Shown: positions 11,107 through 23,657, counted from the first letter of the stretch. The stretch: DNA of 64,000 nucleotides from Hybos culiciformis (GCA_964007475.1 CAXFZM010000303.1:151001-215000), one strand, 5' to 3'. A program made the numbers and translations. The notes: a model not told the origin generated them from the letters alone.

Positions 11107-14100
11107 ATGAATAAAAAAATTACTTTCTCCGACCATTTAAGTGATGAACAATTATTACTTGTTCGGAAAGTGATCTTAATAAAAATGTTAACTGATGCTA
11201 AAAAAGCATCAAAGAAAAAACAAAGGTCGAAAAGTATGTGGGTAAACCCTTTTTTGATGAAACGGTCTTTGTACGATATAGAGGAAAGTCTCCTCAAAGA
11301 TTTAATTTGGGGTGACAACACCAATTTCCAAAATTTCACCCGACTGTTGCCACAACAATTTGACGATATTTTAACTAAAGTAAGATATTACAAAAATTGT
11401 ATTTAAAATATGTTAACCATCGGTAAATAAAAATTCAATAAAATAATATCTTATGTTTTTTAGATAAGTTCTGCAATTGAAAAACAAGACACGCACATGA
11501 GACTCGCGATTACACCCAGACTGGCAATAACATTAAGGTTTGTTGCTACAGGAGATTCTTTCAGGTCCTTAGAAAGCCTGTCAAGAATTTCAAAAAGCAC
11601 AATTTCTTTGTTTGTTCCGGAGGTATTAACAGCTATATATGAAACCTTGCAGCCAATATACCTAAAAGTAAGTAAATAAAAATAAATAGATTATTTCAAA
11701 AGTTTCGAATTTTATATTAAATACTGAAAAAAAATCACATAAAAATTTAATTACATAAAAAATAGTTATAAAAACTTTATATAAAAAAATGTTATTAAAA
11801 GCCTAGAATCACAAAGTTTATTAAAAAAAAAAAAACATCAGTCTCATAATTTGGAACTTTTTCTGAATATTATAAAAAAAAAATTTGATAAATCTATAAT
11901 TATTTAATAAATGTTATCTTACGCTGAAGTTAAAAGAATGATAAAAAAATTAATACTATTCTGTAATATCAGCTGCCATAGCGTCAAAAATTTTGTTGCT
12001 AGATTTTGTTGACGAGCCAGTGTCTTCTAAATCTTTTAAATCTGATAATTGAAATGAAGGAAGAGGAGTTGATGCGTCTCTTAATTCGAATCTACTTGCG
12101 TAGTCGAATGGGACCGGGGAACTACGATGAGTTTTTTTTAACAGCATTTGCTTCTTAATTTTGCCTGACACGATAGAATTTATTTCTGCCATTGCATCTT
12201 CAGCCTCAAATTCATTAAATTTATTTAATTTTTTTGCCATTGCATCTTCAGCCTCAAATTCATTAAATTTATTTAATTTTTTCAATTTAATGGCAATATT
12301 TTTCCCAAAGATATCAAATTCATCGTCAATTTTTGTTGTTTTTGGTGTTGTAATTTGAATTACCTCTTTTATGGCGCTATTAAAATCATAATCAATATTT
12401 TTTTTTTTTTTTTTGTGGAGGTTGATTTGGCGACAGGCAGCTTGGCAAACCTGATGAGTCCATTTCATTTAAGAAGCTAAAATGAGGCCTATCTTCTTGA
12501 CTATCAGATTCTCTTTCGATAGAATTCTAAAAAATATATTAAAAAAATAATTTAAACATTTTTGTAGTTATACTTATTCTTTGTTACTTTAGGCCAGTGA
12601 TGCCAACTTGTCTTTGAAAAGATTCCCTAGATTTGTAAAAAAAATTCCCTAGAATTCCCTAGATTTAAAAGATTTCTAAAAATTATTTTTTTTAATCAAA
12701 AACATTTTATTTGAGATGTTTTGGTTACAAAAAAAAAAAAAATATGTTAAAAAAAATAAAATAAAATGAAAAAAAAAATTTTACAAAACTTACATATCAA
12801 TATACAACTCCATCTTATTAATTTTTATTTTTTCAGAATTAGAAAAAAAATATTTTTTATTTCTTATTATTATATGTTTAATTATTTTTATTTGGCGATC
12901 AACCAAATCCAAATGACGAAGAAATCTCACAAATTGACAGACACCAGTCAGTCACACTATAAATTTTCAAAAACAAAATCAATCAATCATCAATTTTTAA
13001 AATAAAACGGAACAGGAAAAGGAAAAGCATTTAGCAGATACAGAACAGAATAGGCGAATAGAAGAATGAAATACAAACAACAGAACAAAGGAAAAACAAA
13101 ACAAATTGTCAAAATTTATTATCAACCTTGCCAGACACTGTAAAAAATTGAAAATAACGTTCCCAATATTCAGTAAATTAAACTAATATTTTTCAAGAAA
13201 TACTTGAAACTTTTGATTGCAAACAAAGTTTTAAATTATTAAAAAGAATTCAAACAATATTGGACTGAAAATAAATCCCTAGATTTTGCCATTTTTCCCT
13301 CGATTGTTAGTAAAATTCCCTAGAATTCTTTAGATTCCCTAAAATTCCTCAAGTGCCAAAAAAATCCCTAGATCTAGGGAAAAATTCCCTAAGTTGGCAT
13401 CATTGCTTTAGGCACCGAATACAACTGAAGAATGGATGAATATTTCCACAGAGTTTCAAACTATTTGGAATTTTCCTCACACACTTGGAGCAATCGATGG
13501 CAAGCACTTCCGGATTGTAGCTCCACCGAACGAAGGCTCTAACTTTTTTAATTATAAAGGGTTCCACAGTGTAGTTATGTTAGCGGCAGTTGACGCTCAT
13601 TGTAGATTTTTGTTCATTGATGTAGGAGCTAATGGTAGAGCTAGCGATAGCACTATATTCAAAAACTCTTTCCTATATAAGAGTTTGAAGGAAGGTACAT
13701 TGAATATATCAGCACCAGCACTATTACCAGATGATATAACAGAAATACCATATTTTTTTGTTGGTGATGATGCTTTTCAATTGGACAAGAATGTAATGAA
13801 ACCATACTCACGATGCCTAAACTTAACTACACGGAAAAAAAATTATAATTATCGTTTATGCAGAGCTAGAATGACGGTAGAATGCGCGTTCGGTAGATTG
13901 GCAAGTAGCTTCCGCATCTTTCATCGCCCGATCGAGGTAAAATTAAGTACAGTGGATTTAGTCATTAAAGCTTGCTGCGTTTTACATAATTATAAAATAC
14001 AGAATAAATGTTCCATAATTTCGCGAGATATAAATATTATTCATGATGATTTGGTCGCAGAAACTTTTCCCGAAATCGTGACAGCAATAGGAGCTCAATT

Positions 14101-14209
14101 CACTGGAGATACTTACAGGCATGGAAGCAAAATTCAAGAAAAAATTACGAATTATTGTATAGGACCAGGTGACTTAAGCTTCCAGTGGAAAAAAATTGGA
14201 TTGGAATAA
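11107..14209 (+). CDS. Harbinger (HARBI1-like) DDE transposase, three exons
   Basis: Exons at 11107-11379, 11464-11667 and about 13412-14209 join in phase to about 424 codons. Donors are GTAAGA and GTAAGT and acceptors end in TTTTAG and CTTTAG. Exon 1 gives the usual N-terminus (SMWVNPFLMKRS...FTRLLPQQFDDIL), exon 2 a helix-turn-helix-like block (RLAITLRFVATGDSFRSLE...ISKSTISLFVPEV), and exon 3 the DDE_4 nuclease: first Asp in GAIDGKH, second in VDVGANGRASDS or VGDDAF, Glu in RARMTVECAFGRL. No stop was found in the exons, so this copy may encode full-length enzyme. It cuts and pastes the element with the MADF partner. The second intron holds the MADF last exon on the opposite strand and a hAT MITE whose insertion duplicated the acceptor. 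Confidence 0.88.
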
Positions 14210-14962
14210 TTGATAATATTCAATAAATAAATAATTTAAATATATTAATGTATTATATGTACATATTAATGAACACTAATAACAAATAAAATAAACAATG
14301 TAATTATAAAATGTAATGATTGTAAAATAAATTTATTTATGTTTTTTTTCAGAAAATCCAAATTATTTGATTTAATTTCTATATTACGTATCGTTATTTA
14401 TTATTTTAATGCATCAACATTATATTAACTTATGGCTTAAATTTATTAATCAGTTTGACTTAATATGAGATTATAAATCTTAAAAAAAAGGTGAGGTGTA
14501 TTATGGAACATTATTCTTAAATGTATTTGTTACAATAAGGCCATTAGGTATAATAATAATAAAAAGTAGTTTAATTTAAATACATACACTAATATCATTT
14601 ATTATTTCGGTTTCTTGTCCGTTGTGAGATGAAATACGAGTTGAAACAAATTCGTTTAGGAATTCGAATTCCGGATAATAAAATATATTGGAATAATATA
14701 ATTCGTCAGTTCCACTTCCAGTTTTCTTCTTATTTTATTCCTTCTTTTTTTCAAGTAAATAAGTCCCGCTTAATTGTTTGATTTTTTTTTTTGACGTTTT
14801 CAATGGCCCAGAAATTTTCTCCCAAGCGACAGCTTTTAAATCATTACGTTTGTACAAGGCTGATTTCATTTTCCACACGCATTCTTGCTCCCGGTACAAA
14901 CGTATTAATTTAATATTATCACTTTTTGTTAATTTCTCTGGCATTCTGGAAATTGGACCTTC
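11956..14962 (-). CDS. Harbinger accessory MADF/BESS DNA-binding protein, interleaved antisense
   Basis: The first visible exon runs about 14962 to 14588, with an acceptor ending GCAG just upstream. It encodes a MADF (Myb/SANT-like) domain (LTKSDNIKLIRLYREQECVW...AVAWEKIS) and then GSGTDELYYSNIFYYPEFEF in a second frame after an A-run at about 14740-14755. A GTATGT donor near 14587 points to an acceptor TTTTTTAG near 12529. The last exon, 12528-11956, begins NSIERESDSQEDRPHFSF and ends with a BESS-like tail (DEFDIFGKNIAIKLKKLN...) and a stop. A 17-residue unit (KLNKFNEFEAEDAMA) is tandemly duplicated. Frames shift in two A-runs, so this copy may be broken or the runs misread. Such proteins bind element ends and bring transposase to the nucleus. 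Confidence 0.7.
12595..13405. mobile_element. hAT MITE, ~810 bp, inserted at the transposase splice acceptor
   Basis: The ends are inverted: CAGTGATGCCAACTTGTC on the left and CAATGATGCCAACTTAGG on the right (complement). The target duplication CTTTAGGC is identical at about 12587-12594 and 13406-13413. Eight bp plus CARTG-type ends means hAT. Words such as TTCCCTAGAATTCCCTAG recur near both ends. The target is the TTACTTTAG/GC acceptor of the Harbinger transposase last exon. Because CTTTAGGC is duplicated, an intact acceptor remains next to the exon. The short frame inside (12766-13005) has no family resemblance. Confidence 0.9.
14210..14587. other. 3' flank of the Harbinger transposase gene
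   Basis: No gene. AATAAATAAATAA at about 14222 could serve as the polyadenylation signal of the plus-strand transposase. The remainder is AT-rich and forms part of the presumed minus-strand MADF intron. Confidence 0.4.
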
Positions 14963-15437
14963 TGCAATAATAAAAATTAAAATAATAAATAAAAATAAAA
15001 ATTTAGTTTTTTTTTTCTTTAAATACCTAATTAAAATTTTAATCAACATTTTTATTTTTTCAATTGCACCTACCTTTTATTTTTTCAATAAATTTAATTT
15101 ATTATAATTAATTCAATTATTTTTTGTTAATTCGTTTAATTTTTTTTTATGTATTTTAAAAATTTAAATTAAAAAAGAAAAATATTTCAGTTTGAAACCA
15201 AAAATCAAAATCTTTTTTTTTTATATATTTATATTATTTACTTTTTTTTTTTTTTTGACATTTCCGCTCTTTTTCGAAACTCATTTTCTCATTTTTTTGA
15301 CACAAAATATATTTATTTTAAGAAAGATTTTTAGTCCAGACTAAAATCAAGATTTTTTCGTTTTATACAAATTTTATACACACAGTCAAAAAAAATCTTG
15401 ATTTTAATCTTCGAAAACATCCTGTGTAAATCGCAAG

Positions 15438-17783
15438 TAAACGATATTGCAATTTCTTATGCCGAATTAACAGCATGTTGTAATTCATTATCAGTTGAGT
15501 GGCTTTCAGCTTTGGGAGCATTGTGTGGTTCAAGTAATTATTTAAAATATCGTGATTTAGTGGGACAAATTAATATTCAAAACTCGAACGTTCATAACTC
15601 ATATTTACATCAATTTAGTGGCACGACATGGTTTTTCTTTGGGAAATTTTGTAAGTAATGTTGCTTTGCTTGCACTTGGAAATGCTTGTAATGGTGGTCG
15701 AGAAATGGCTCCAGATGCTGAAGCTGGAGCTAGATTATCCTGTCATTTATTGTTGAAATTATTCAAAACAATTGAAATTCCTCAACCAGGATTATATTTG
15801 AATATATTGAATAGTAAATTTTGTTCATACTTCAATTGAGCGGATGTTGTACGGAAAAATGAAAATAGTTTTAAAGAGGTTTCGAACACTTAATACTAAC
15901 CGGTTATAAAACAGTTCGGAGATTTTGAATGAAAAAATTATTTCAAATTTTGAATTTGTAGTTTGTGATGGTCCAAAAAATGAGAATAAAACTCATTGAA
16001 GGCGAAATTTATCTTAAACATTTTGCGGACTTGTGTGTTTCTTTAAACACATCTTTTAATTTCAAGAATTTGTTTATATTTTTTTTTGTTATTTTCATAC
16101 CCTCTTGTCGTTAAAAAATTTTTCTCGAGAGAATTTTTTTGATGGCAAGTAATTGTGAAAGAGAAAAATGTAAAAGAATCAGATACATGCACCATAATGT
16201 AAAGCGCCTCACGGGAATCTACATCGAATCATATTTTGGTACAATATCCTCTTAAATTAAATTTCACTTTATTTCTGTAATTAAAAAATAAATATTTCAA
16301 ATCATTTGTAGGCATATCGGTTGTTGCTGACACAACACCACAGAAATCAGTATTCAATAGTGGAAAACGAAATGGACTAAATACTCCAGTGCATCCAGGA
16401 AGCACCCCAAAAAATATGGATCGCCCTGTGCGTCGCACATACTTGGAACAAGTGATTTAAATATTATGAGTGATGACATGATGTTTGATATTCATCAGAA
16501 CACTCAAACTGAGCCGACATCTTCACTTTTTGATTTTGCCGAACATGTTTTAAAGCAAATTTGTTCTCAAGAATGGGTTCTTGAACGTTGTCTTCAAGCT
16601 TCAGATAAATTATACGGATTCTTAATTGAAGACATTGAAAGATTTTTAACACCGAATCAAGTACAACGACTTCTTTATATGATTTGCTATTCTGAAAATG
16701 AATATTTGCTTTTTGCTGAAATGAATTAGAAGGCATTGATAGCTCGAATTTTAGAAAGTTTAGAAATATAGACACTACGAATATCGTGGCTTCATTTGCA
16801 ACTAATGTATAAGCAAATTGAAAATAATGCTACGGACTTATCTAACTGGTGCGTTACATGTTGATTGCATGATAAGTATTAAAATTATAAGAAATTCAAA
16901 AATATTTCATATTGAATTTTTTTAATTGTCGTTTTTTATTGTATAATTGTTGTTGAGATTTTTGTTAATATTTTTTAGGTTGGATTTGGTCGCAAGATCT
17001 GCGATAGATGTGTTCCAAACAAATGAAAATGAATTAAAAAGTAATCATTAGTAATTAATAGAAAAAATAAACAAAAATCGTCCATATGGTTGGTTGCTCC
17101 ATTGATATCTAAGTTGCCAAGTGCTGTGCAAGGAAGAATTCTAAAAGTTGCGGAAAAAGTTTTGAAGGCAGAAAATTTTTATTTATTTAGTTTTAACATG
17201 CCTTAAAGGTCAAGATTCTCAAAAAGAATACTTGCTAACATCGCTGAATTCACAATTGACACAGTTTGTGATGTTAATATATGAAGTAATTTACGTTTTT
17301 AAAGTAATTATAGTAAATATTATTTTATTTAATCAATATGAGAATATTTATGGTTTTTGTAAAATAAGAATGGACAAATTAATTTTTTTATAAATTTTTT
17401 CACATAAATTATTAATTATTATTAATTTTAGTTTGATGTATTAGGTGGAGAAGATCCATTAGGAAAAGTTGAAATTCTAGAAGCGTTGCAACTTAGATTT
17501 TCCTTAATTGGTGCAATGTTTGAAGCAATTCAAAAAAATAGTGCGTCCACAATTGATTGGACAATTTTGTTAGCCCAATTAGTTTGTCAGGGTGTTGTTG
17601 ATTTGACAACAAATTGGTAGGAAACTAAAATATGTTTAATCTTGTAAAATATAATACAATCACATATTTTTTTAAATTTTAGTGACTTGTTTACTACCGT
17701 GATTGATATGATGGCTACTTTAATTCATTCTACATTAATATCTGATTCACAATCTGAACGCGATGAAAATAAAAAAGTTTATA
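15438..17783 (+). pseudogene. MED12: MED12 copy, second block
   Basis: After the Harbinger right end the MED12 frame resumes with NDIAISYAELTACCNSLSVE, then a shift to another frame (SNVALLALGNACNGG...AGARLSCHLLLKLFKT) ending near 15839. A 470-bp gap without clear coding follows. From about 16314 come TPQKSVFNSGKRNGLNTPVH, a stop, then LFDFAEHVLKQICSQEWVLERC and LLYMICYSENE with further stops to about 16860. At 16980-17280 lie LDLVARSAIDVFQTNENE and LVLTCLKGQDSQKEYLLTSL. An intron-like gap leads to 17431, where EALQLRFSLIGAMFEAIQKN, an intron at about 17614-17682 that restores TTNCDLFT, and HSTLISDSQSERDENKKVY lead into the pogo-like element. Confidence 0.88.
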
Positions 17784-18799
17784 GGGGAAAGTAGCCTAAA
17801 ACGGCATACCCAAAGTTTTTCATCTGGAAAAATTTTCAAATAAAGCCAAATCGAAGACATTAGAACATTTTTCGATAAAGAAATCTTTTGTCTACAATCT
17901 GTAGAACTAGAAAATGGATGAAATCCAGCCGTTACTCTGAAATGATTTTTCTACGTAAAGTCTCACTTTTTGGAAAAAAAAAAATGGTCGGGTAAAACGG
18001 ACAACACGATCGGGCAAAATGGACTACGACATTTTTTGCTAGAAATGAAGGACAAAATATCGAAAACATTTTTTTTTTATTTTTTATTTTTTTTTTATTT
18101 TATAAAATATATAAAAATTTATAAAAGAACAAAATAAATGATGCTTTTCTAAAGCTTGAACAAAAATATATATATAAAAACAAAATACAACCAAAGTATG
18201 CTTTTCAAGCCTTCAAGCCCCGGAAAAAGTTCACGTGATTCAGCTATAGCTGAAACAGTAGATCACGTGGTCTGTCGTACTATTTCGTACGACGTGGGGC
18301 TCAAAGTGTTAAATCATATGGTTATAGTAGTATCCCATTTTGCCCAACTACTACGTAGTCCGTTTTGCCTTTTTTCACTTGTTTTCATTGTAGTGCCCCC
18401 TTATTATTATATACATATTATTATATATAGATATTATATACTCTCTTTCGTTAGTTTCTAAGACAGTATAAGATAAGTCTAGGTAGATAGTTTTAAGTGC
18501 AGTTTATAATCAACTCTTAACGAGTACACACAAAATATATTATTGAATTCATAATTTAAATGAGGTCTTTTTATTCAATGATACCCTAGAAGTATCACAT
18601 CATTGTTTCATCGTATTTTTTTTTTAGGTTTAATAAACACGTACGAACGTGTTCGTATGAAAGCTAATACATACCCAGGCTATAATATCCACAAAAAAAA
18701 ACAAAACGAATACTACTGTAGTTCTATCAGAAAAAAATTTGCGAGTCTCGGGACACACGGAAGAAGTGAAACTTCATGGCAAGTAGTATTTTCTGGGAA

Positions 18800-21700
18800 C
18801 AGGGCTGCCAGATTGGGGAATTTTTCCCCAAACTGAGGAAATTTTTAATTTCAGAGGAAAAAAAAAGATAAAAAAAACGTGAGGAAAAATTTGACGAAAA
18901 AATTTTTTTTTGGGGAAATTTTGAAGAAATTTTGAAATATTGTGTTAACGTTGGCAATCAAGAATAGTAAACATTTTGTTTACTCCTAATAATAATATAT
19001 TGTAATTGATGTCATACCTTGCTTGCTCTCAATTCTTGAGACTGAGAGCAATATTTTTAATTTGCAATTGTATTATTACAATAAAAAAAAACGTTTTGCT
19101 TTTGCATTTTGCTTATATTTTTGTTGGTTAATGAAATCGTTAAGTGAAATTTATTTGAATTTGGATTTTATTTTAAAATCAAAAAAAAAAAAAACAAATA
19201 AATCTTTTTAATTAAGATTTATTAATTTGATACAATATGAGTAGAAAATATAGAAAAGAATGGGAGTCTATTGCAGAGTTTTCAGATAAGAAAGTATTTT
19301 TTTTTGATTTTTGGATTGGAGTCACGTTTTATTTGAGGATCTGATTGGAAAAAAAGCCATCATCCGGTTACTGAATTTGGCTTAATTTCTCATCTGGGTG
19401 CAAACTGCAAACTACGGCATATTTAAGTCTTATTTCGGGCAATACGGCCGTTTCCTTGAACCAATCAGAATGGGCGGAAACTTGGAGGGAGGGTAAAGGC
19501 GTAAGGCCTAATGGCATCGTAAGAATTTAAAATCACTAGAAATAACATTTAACTTCATTTTAGAGTGGCTAACTTCTTTGACTGGCGATGCTTCCAAAGC
19601 TTTTTGTAAACTGTGTAGATGTCCACTACAACCTAACAAAAAAGATATAAAAATACACAGCCAAAGTATCAAACATACTCAAGCCTTCAAATTTTCTCAA
19701 GAATCGAATAAAAAAATCAATGATGCATTTAAGGTTAATTTACCTATAAAAAGAAGAATTTGTGAGCTTAAAGTAGCAGCTTTTATTGCTGAGCATTGTT
19801 CATTTATAACAGTCGACCATCTGGCTATATTAATTAAAAATCTTGACCAATCTTCTGAGCTGTTAAATGGCATAAAACTTCATCGAACGAAATGCACTGG
19901 TTTAATAAAAAATATTATTTCACCATGCATTTTTGAAGATTTGAAAATAGATGTTGGAGATAACCACTTTTCGTTAATTATCGATGAAAGTACTTCTGTT
20001 GATACAAAAAAAATGATGTGCATCATGATTCGCTATTTTAGTAAAATTGAAAAAAAAATTATTACGACTTTTTATAAAATTCTCGAAATTAAAGGAGGAG
20101 ATGCAGATTCCATTACTAATGCTTTTAAAAATCAATTGAAAAATGACGGTTTTAAAATAGAAAAATTAATTGGTATAGGTGTAGATGGTGCTAACGTTAT
20201 GGTTGGAGCTCATCATTCATTTGCATCAATCTTGAAAAAAGATAATGAAGAACTTGTTGTTGTCAAATGCAGCTGAACATTCTTTCAAAGTTTTGCCAAG
20301 AAATTTGGATTTTATTGTAAAAGAGAGTCATAATTGGTTTGCAAATAGTTCTAAACGACAAATAGAATACAGAACTTTATATGAAGTTATGAATGACACA
20401 ACACCACTTAAAATTGAAAAACTTTCAGGAACCCGATGGTTGGCCCGAATAGAAGCTATTATAAAAATAATTGAACAATGGGATGCACTTAAATTACATT
20501 TTTCATTAGCCAAACATAAGGATAGATGTTACACTGCTGATCAACTACATAGTATGTTTTGTTGTAAAGAAAATTTTGTATATTTAGTTTTTTTTAAGCA
20601 TTTTTTGAAACCACTTACTGATTTAAATAGGTCTTTTCAGTCAGATTCCGTCAATCCTCTTCAGCTTTTGGAAGATATTCAAAATTTAATATATTTTTAC
20701 CTACAAATTCTTATTCCACTTGTAAGGTTGAATCTCGAAACAAAAAAAGATTTAGGGAAATTCAAATTTAGAGATCATGTTATGGGACCAGATTCTCTTT
20801 ACTTTGGATATGCATTTATGGAGGCAGCTCGTGATTTAAATGCAGAATCTCTTTCAATTATTAAAGAAAGATGCCGGGAGTTCTTAGTTCATCTATGCCT
20901 ACAAATACAACAAAGAATTCCAGACAATATTGATATATTACAAAAAATAAGCTATTGTCATCTAATTTAGCTACATCTCAAATTAAGACTGATATTTCAG
21001 ATCTTGTCATTGCCTTTAAAAATACCTGTTTGGATGTTGATTCAACCATTGATGAATGGAATCTTTTACATTTAACTCAGTGGAAAAATGTTTCTAATGT
21101 AGAAAAATTTTGGGTGGAAGTATTAGAAATGAAAAATGCCGCAGGACAATTGCGTTACGGACACATTGCTCGATTTGCATTAAATTTGTTAAGTCTTCCG
21201 TTCTCGAACGCATCAGTCGAAAGAGCTTTTAATATTATGAATATTGTCAAAAATCGTTTAAGGAACTCACTCCAAATTTTATCCTTAGATGCTATTTTAA
21301 GAGTAAGATTTAGTTTAATGAATAAAGGCTGCGTACAATTCGAACCAACTAAAAGTATGATAGAAAAATTTAATTCTGAAACGGTTTATATTTCTGAATC
21401 TGAAAATAATGATGAAGATATTTTGAATTCATTTGACTGTTTCAATAAATAATTAGGGAAGTATAATATAGATAATTCGTACAAAATTGAAGAAATTTAA
21501 GAAAAAATTTTAAATCAATGTTCCATGAGTTTATATTTCTTTTTTTGAGAATCTCGCTCTTACAAAACACTTTAAAAATAACAACCGATAGTATTTTTTC
21601 TATAGTATTTTTACAATATTTATGATAGCGATGCTCTCAGAAAATAAATATAAGCTCATGGAATAGTGACTTAAAAATTATTTTTGTAATTTTTGAATGG

Positions 21701-22438
21701 GATGAATTAACTATATTTACTCTATAATATTATATTTAAGATCGTTTTTAAATCAAGCCCATTTGATTTCAAAATTTAATATTTTTTACTCTGAAGACTG
21801 TTTTAAGTTTTTTTTTAATTACTTAATGATTAATAATAATTTAAAAACGAATGTGATTTTTTTTTTTTTTTTTTTTCTAATTTTTTTAATATATGTTATT
21901 AAGGCAGTTAAGGTACAAATAATTAGAATAATTATTTGGTAGCTGATTTTGCAAATTAAACATTATACATATCTGAAAGCTGTGCTAAATATTTGTTAAT
22001 TAAAGAGCCAATTGTTTATTATTTAAACTATTTTCAATTTAATTTTTATTAAATAAAAATAATATATATAATATATAATATATTAATTGTTGAGATATAA
22101 ATTATTTTATTGAAAACTGTAAATGTGCTTAAAAATAAAATAATAAAATACTTAAAATTAATAATTATTTTTTTAATTAAGTTTAGTTCCAGTTTCAATT
22201 TCAAAGTAAAAAAATTGAAAAAAAAGGAAATCTCGCGAAAATAAGCTGTTTTTGGGGAAAATTGTAATCTGAAAAACTGTAAAAAAACTTTTTTTTTTTC
22301 TAATTTGGGTCAACAAAAATTTTTCCAAAAAAAAAATAAAGAAAAAAAAATTTGAGGAAATTTTTTAGAAAAGTACCCTTTTTGGGGAAATTTCTTAAAA
22401 ATTTGAGGAAATTTCATTAATTCCATCTGGCAGCCCTG
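18800..22438 (+). mobile_element. hAT transposon, 3.64 kb, with broken transposase
   Basis: The ends are inverted: CAGGGCTGCCAGATTGGGG on the left and CAGGGCTGCCAGATGGAATT on the right (complement). The 8-bp duplication TCTGGGAA is identical at 18792-18799 and 22439-22446. GAGGAAATTTTT words recur near both ends. The transposase gene lies inside on the plus strand. This is the youngest layer of the pogo-like insertion in the MED12 copy. Confidence 0.92.
19563..21452 (+). pseudogene. hAT transposase (ZBED/BED-finger type), frameshifted
   Basis: The N-terminus has a zinc-finger block C-x2-C...H-x5-H (FCKLCRCPLQ...HSQSIKH). The catalytic core carries FSLIIDESTSVDTKK (first Asp), IGIGVDGANVMVG (second Asp) and later GTRWLARIEAI. 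The C-terminus has the hAT dimerisation block LPFSNASVERAFNIMNIVKN with the catalytic Glu nearby. The frame is lost at about 20262-20275, where a short stretch around the conserved Cys-His-Ser segment is missing, and again near 20960. All three frames are otherwise long and similar, so the copy decayed recently. The enzyme would act on CAGGG-type ends. No intron was evident. Confidence 0.9.
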
Positions 22439-22476
22439 TCTGGGAAGGCTAAATAAATATTTAAATGGCCAAGTAC

Positions 22477-23657
22477 AATGAAATATTTGTTATTCAATAA
22501 TTTAAAATAAATTATATTTCCCTTTCAATCGAAAAAAAAATAGTATTTTCGACTTTTATTCTGAGCCAATATAAAGTAGGTTATTGCGCTGATAAGCTTC
22601 ATTAAGTTGCTAGTGGCTGTCGGTTTTATCATCAGCTGACACATAATTTTTTCTTTTTTTTTTACTAATCGTTTTACTTTTGACAATAAATGTTTTATTT
22701 TTTGACAATAATCGTTCTATTTTTGACACTTACATTTTTTTTACTCTCAATCACAATGCCTCTAAAGAAGTTTCACTTCAAAAAAATTTTTTACTATTAT
22801 TATTTTTCATTAAAATTATTAAATGAAATTATTAAAAATTATTAATTAAAAATAATTAAAAAATTTTATCACTAAACATAGACCGTCAAAATGCCTAGAT
22901 TTTTGGCTGCATGGCAACACTGGTTGCCAGATGATTTCACTATCTTTTAAGCCGTAAACAAAATTCGGTTACAACTATATTATTAGCGACAATAATCTAT
23001 GAAAAAACAGCAGCGTGGCTTAAATCACGTTTTCTTTTTGTTGCCCGAAAAGTTTAACCTAAAATAACTTTTTCAAATATGCCTGAAAAATTTCATGTTT
23101 ATTAGTACTTCTTCTGAAATGGAATGTAATAAACATATTCCTCCTGCATTTTATTAGTGTAATTTAATGTCAAAAATAAATTACACTAACAAACTAAAAA
23201 AATTACATTAAGAAAAATTAATATAAAAAATAAATTATCTACAAAATAGGTGCATGTTGAACATTTTTATTCAGAATACATATTTGTATTCCAAAAACTT
23301 TTTGAAAATTAGCACTAATAATTAATAAATGAAATATTTGTTATTCAATAATTTAAAATAAATTATATTTTCCTTTCAATCGAAAAAAAAAAATAGTATT
23401 TTCGACTTTAATTCTGAGCTAATATAGAGTAGGTTATTGCGCTGATAAGCTTCATTAAGTTGATAGCGGCTGTCGGTTTTATCATCGCTGACACATAAAT
23501 TTTTTCTTTTTTCTTTTTTTTTTGCCTTTTTTTTTGACAATAATCGTTTGAATTTTGACAATAATCGTTTGATTTTTTGACAATAATTGTTCTGTTTTTG
23601 ACACTTACATTTTTTCACTCTCAATCACAATGCCGCGAAAGAAGTTTCACTTCAAAA
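22477..23657 (+). repeat. Pair of ~0.32-kb direct repeats inside the pogo-like element
   Basis: Segments 22477-22787 and 23328-23657 are nearly identical. They share AATGAAATATTTGTTATTCA, GTAGGTTATTGCGCTGATAA, TGTCGGTTTTATCATC and a tail ending GAAGTTTCACTTCAAAAAA. About 540 bp separates them. The tail word reappears inverted near 18763 in the left half of the same element, so it is probably an old internal part of the pogo-like element that was duplicated on the right side. Confidence 0.8.

Larger units (their letters stand above)
9144..15437 (+). mobile_element. PIF/Harbinger DNA transposon, 6.3 kb, TAA duplication
   Basis: Long inverted ends match over about 37 bp: ATTTACACAGGATGTTTTCG on both sides, continuing through AAGATTAAAATCAAGATTTTT. 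TAA flanks the element at 9141-9143 and 15438-15440, the 3-bp A/T-rich duplication typical of PIF/Harbinger. The outermost six bases of the two ends do not match (CCCCCC against CTTGCG), so one end may be altered. Removing the insert and one TAA brings MED12 ETDVKR next to LNDIA, one base out of frame. Inside are a three-exon DDE transposase (plus strand), a MADF/BESS protein gene (minus strand) and a hAT MITE. Confidence 0.88.

Noticed and set aside
12766..13005. Reading frame of 79 codons
   Set aside because: It is inside a non-autonomous hAT MITE and consists of AT-rich low-complexity codons.
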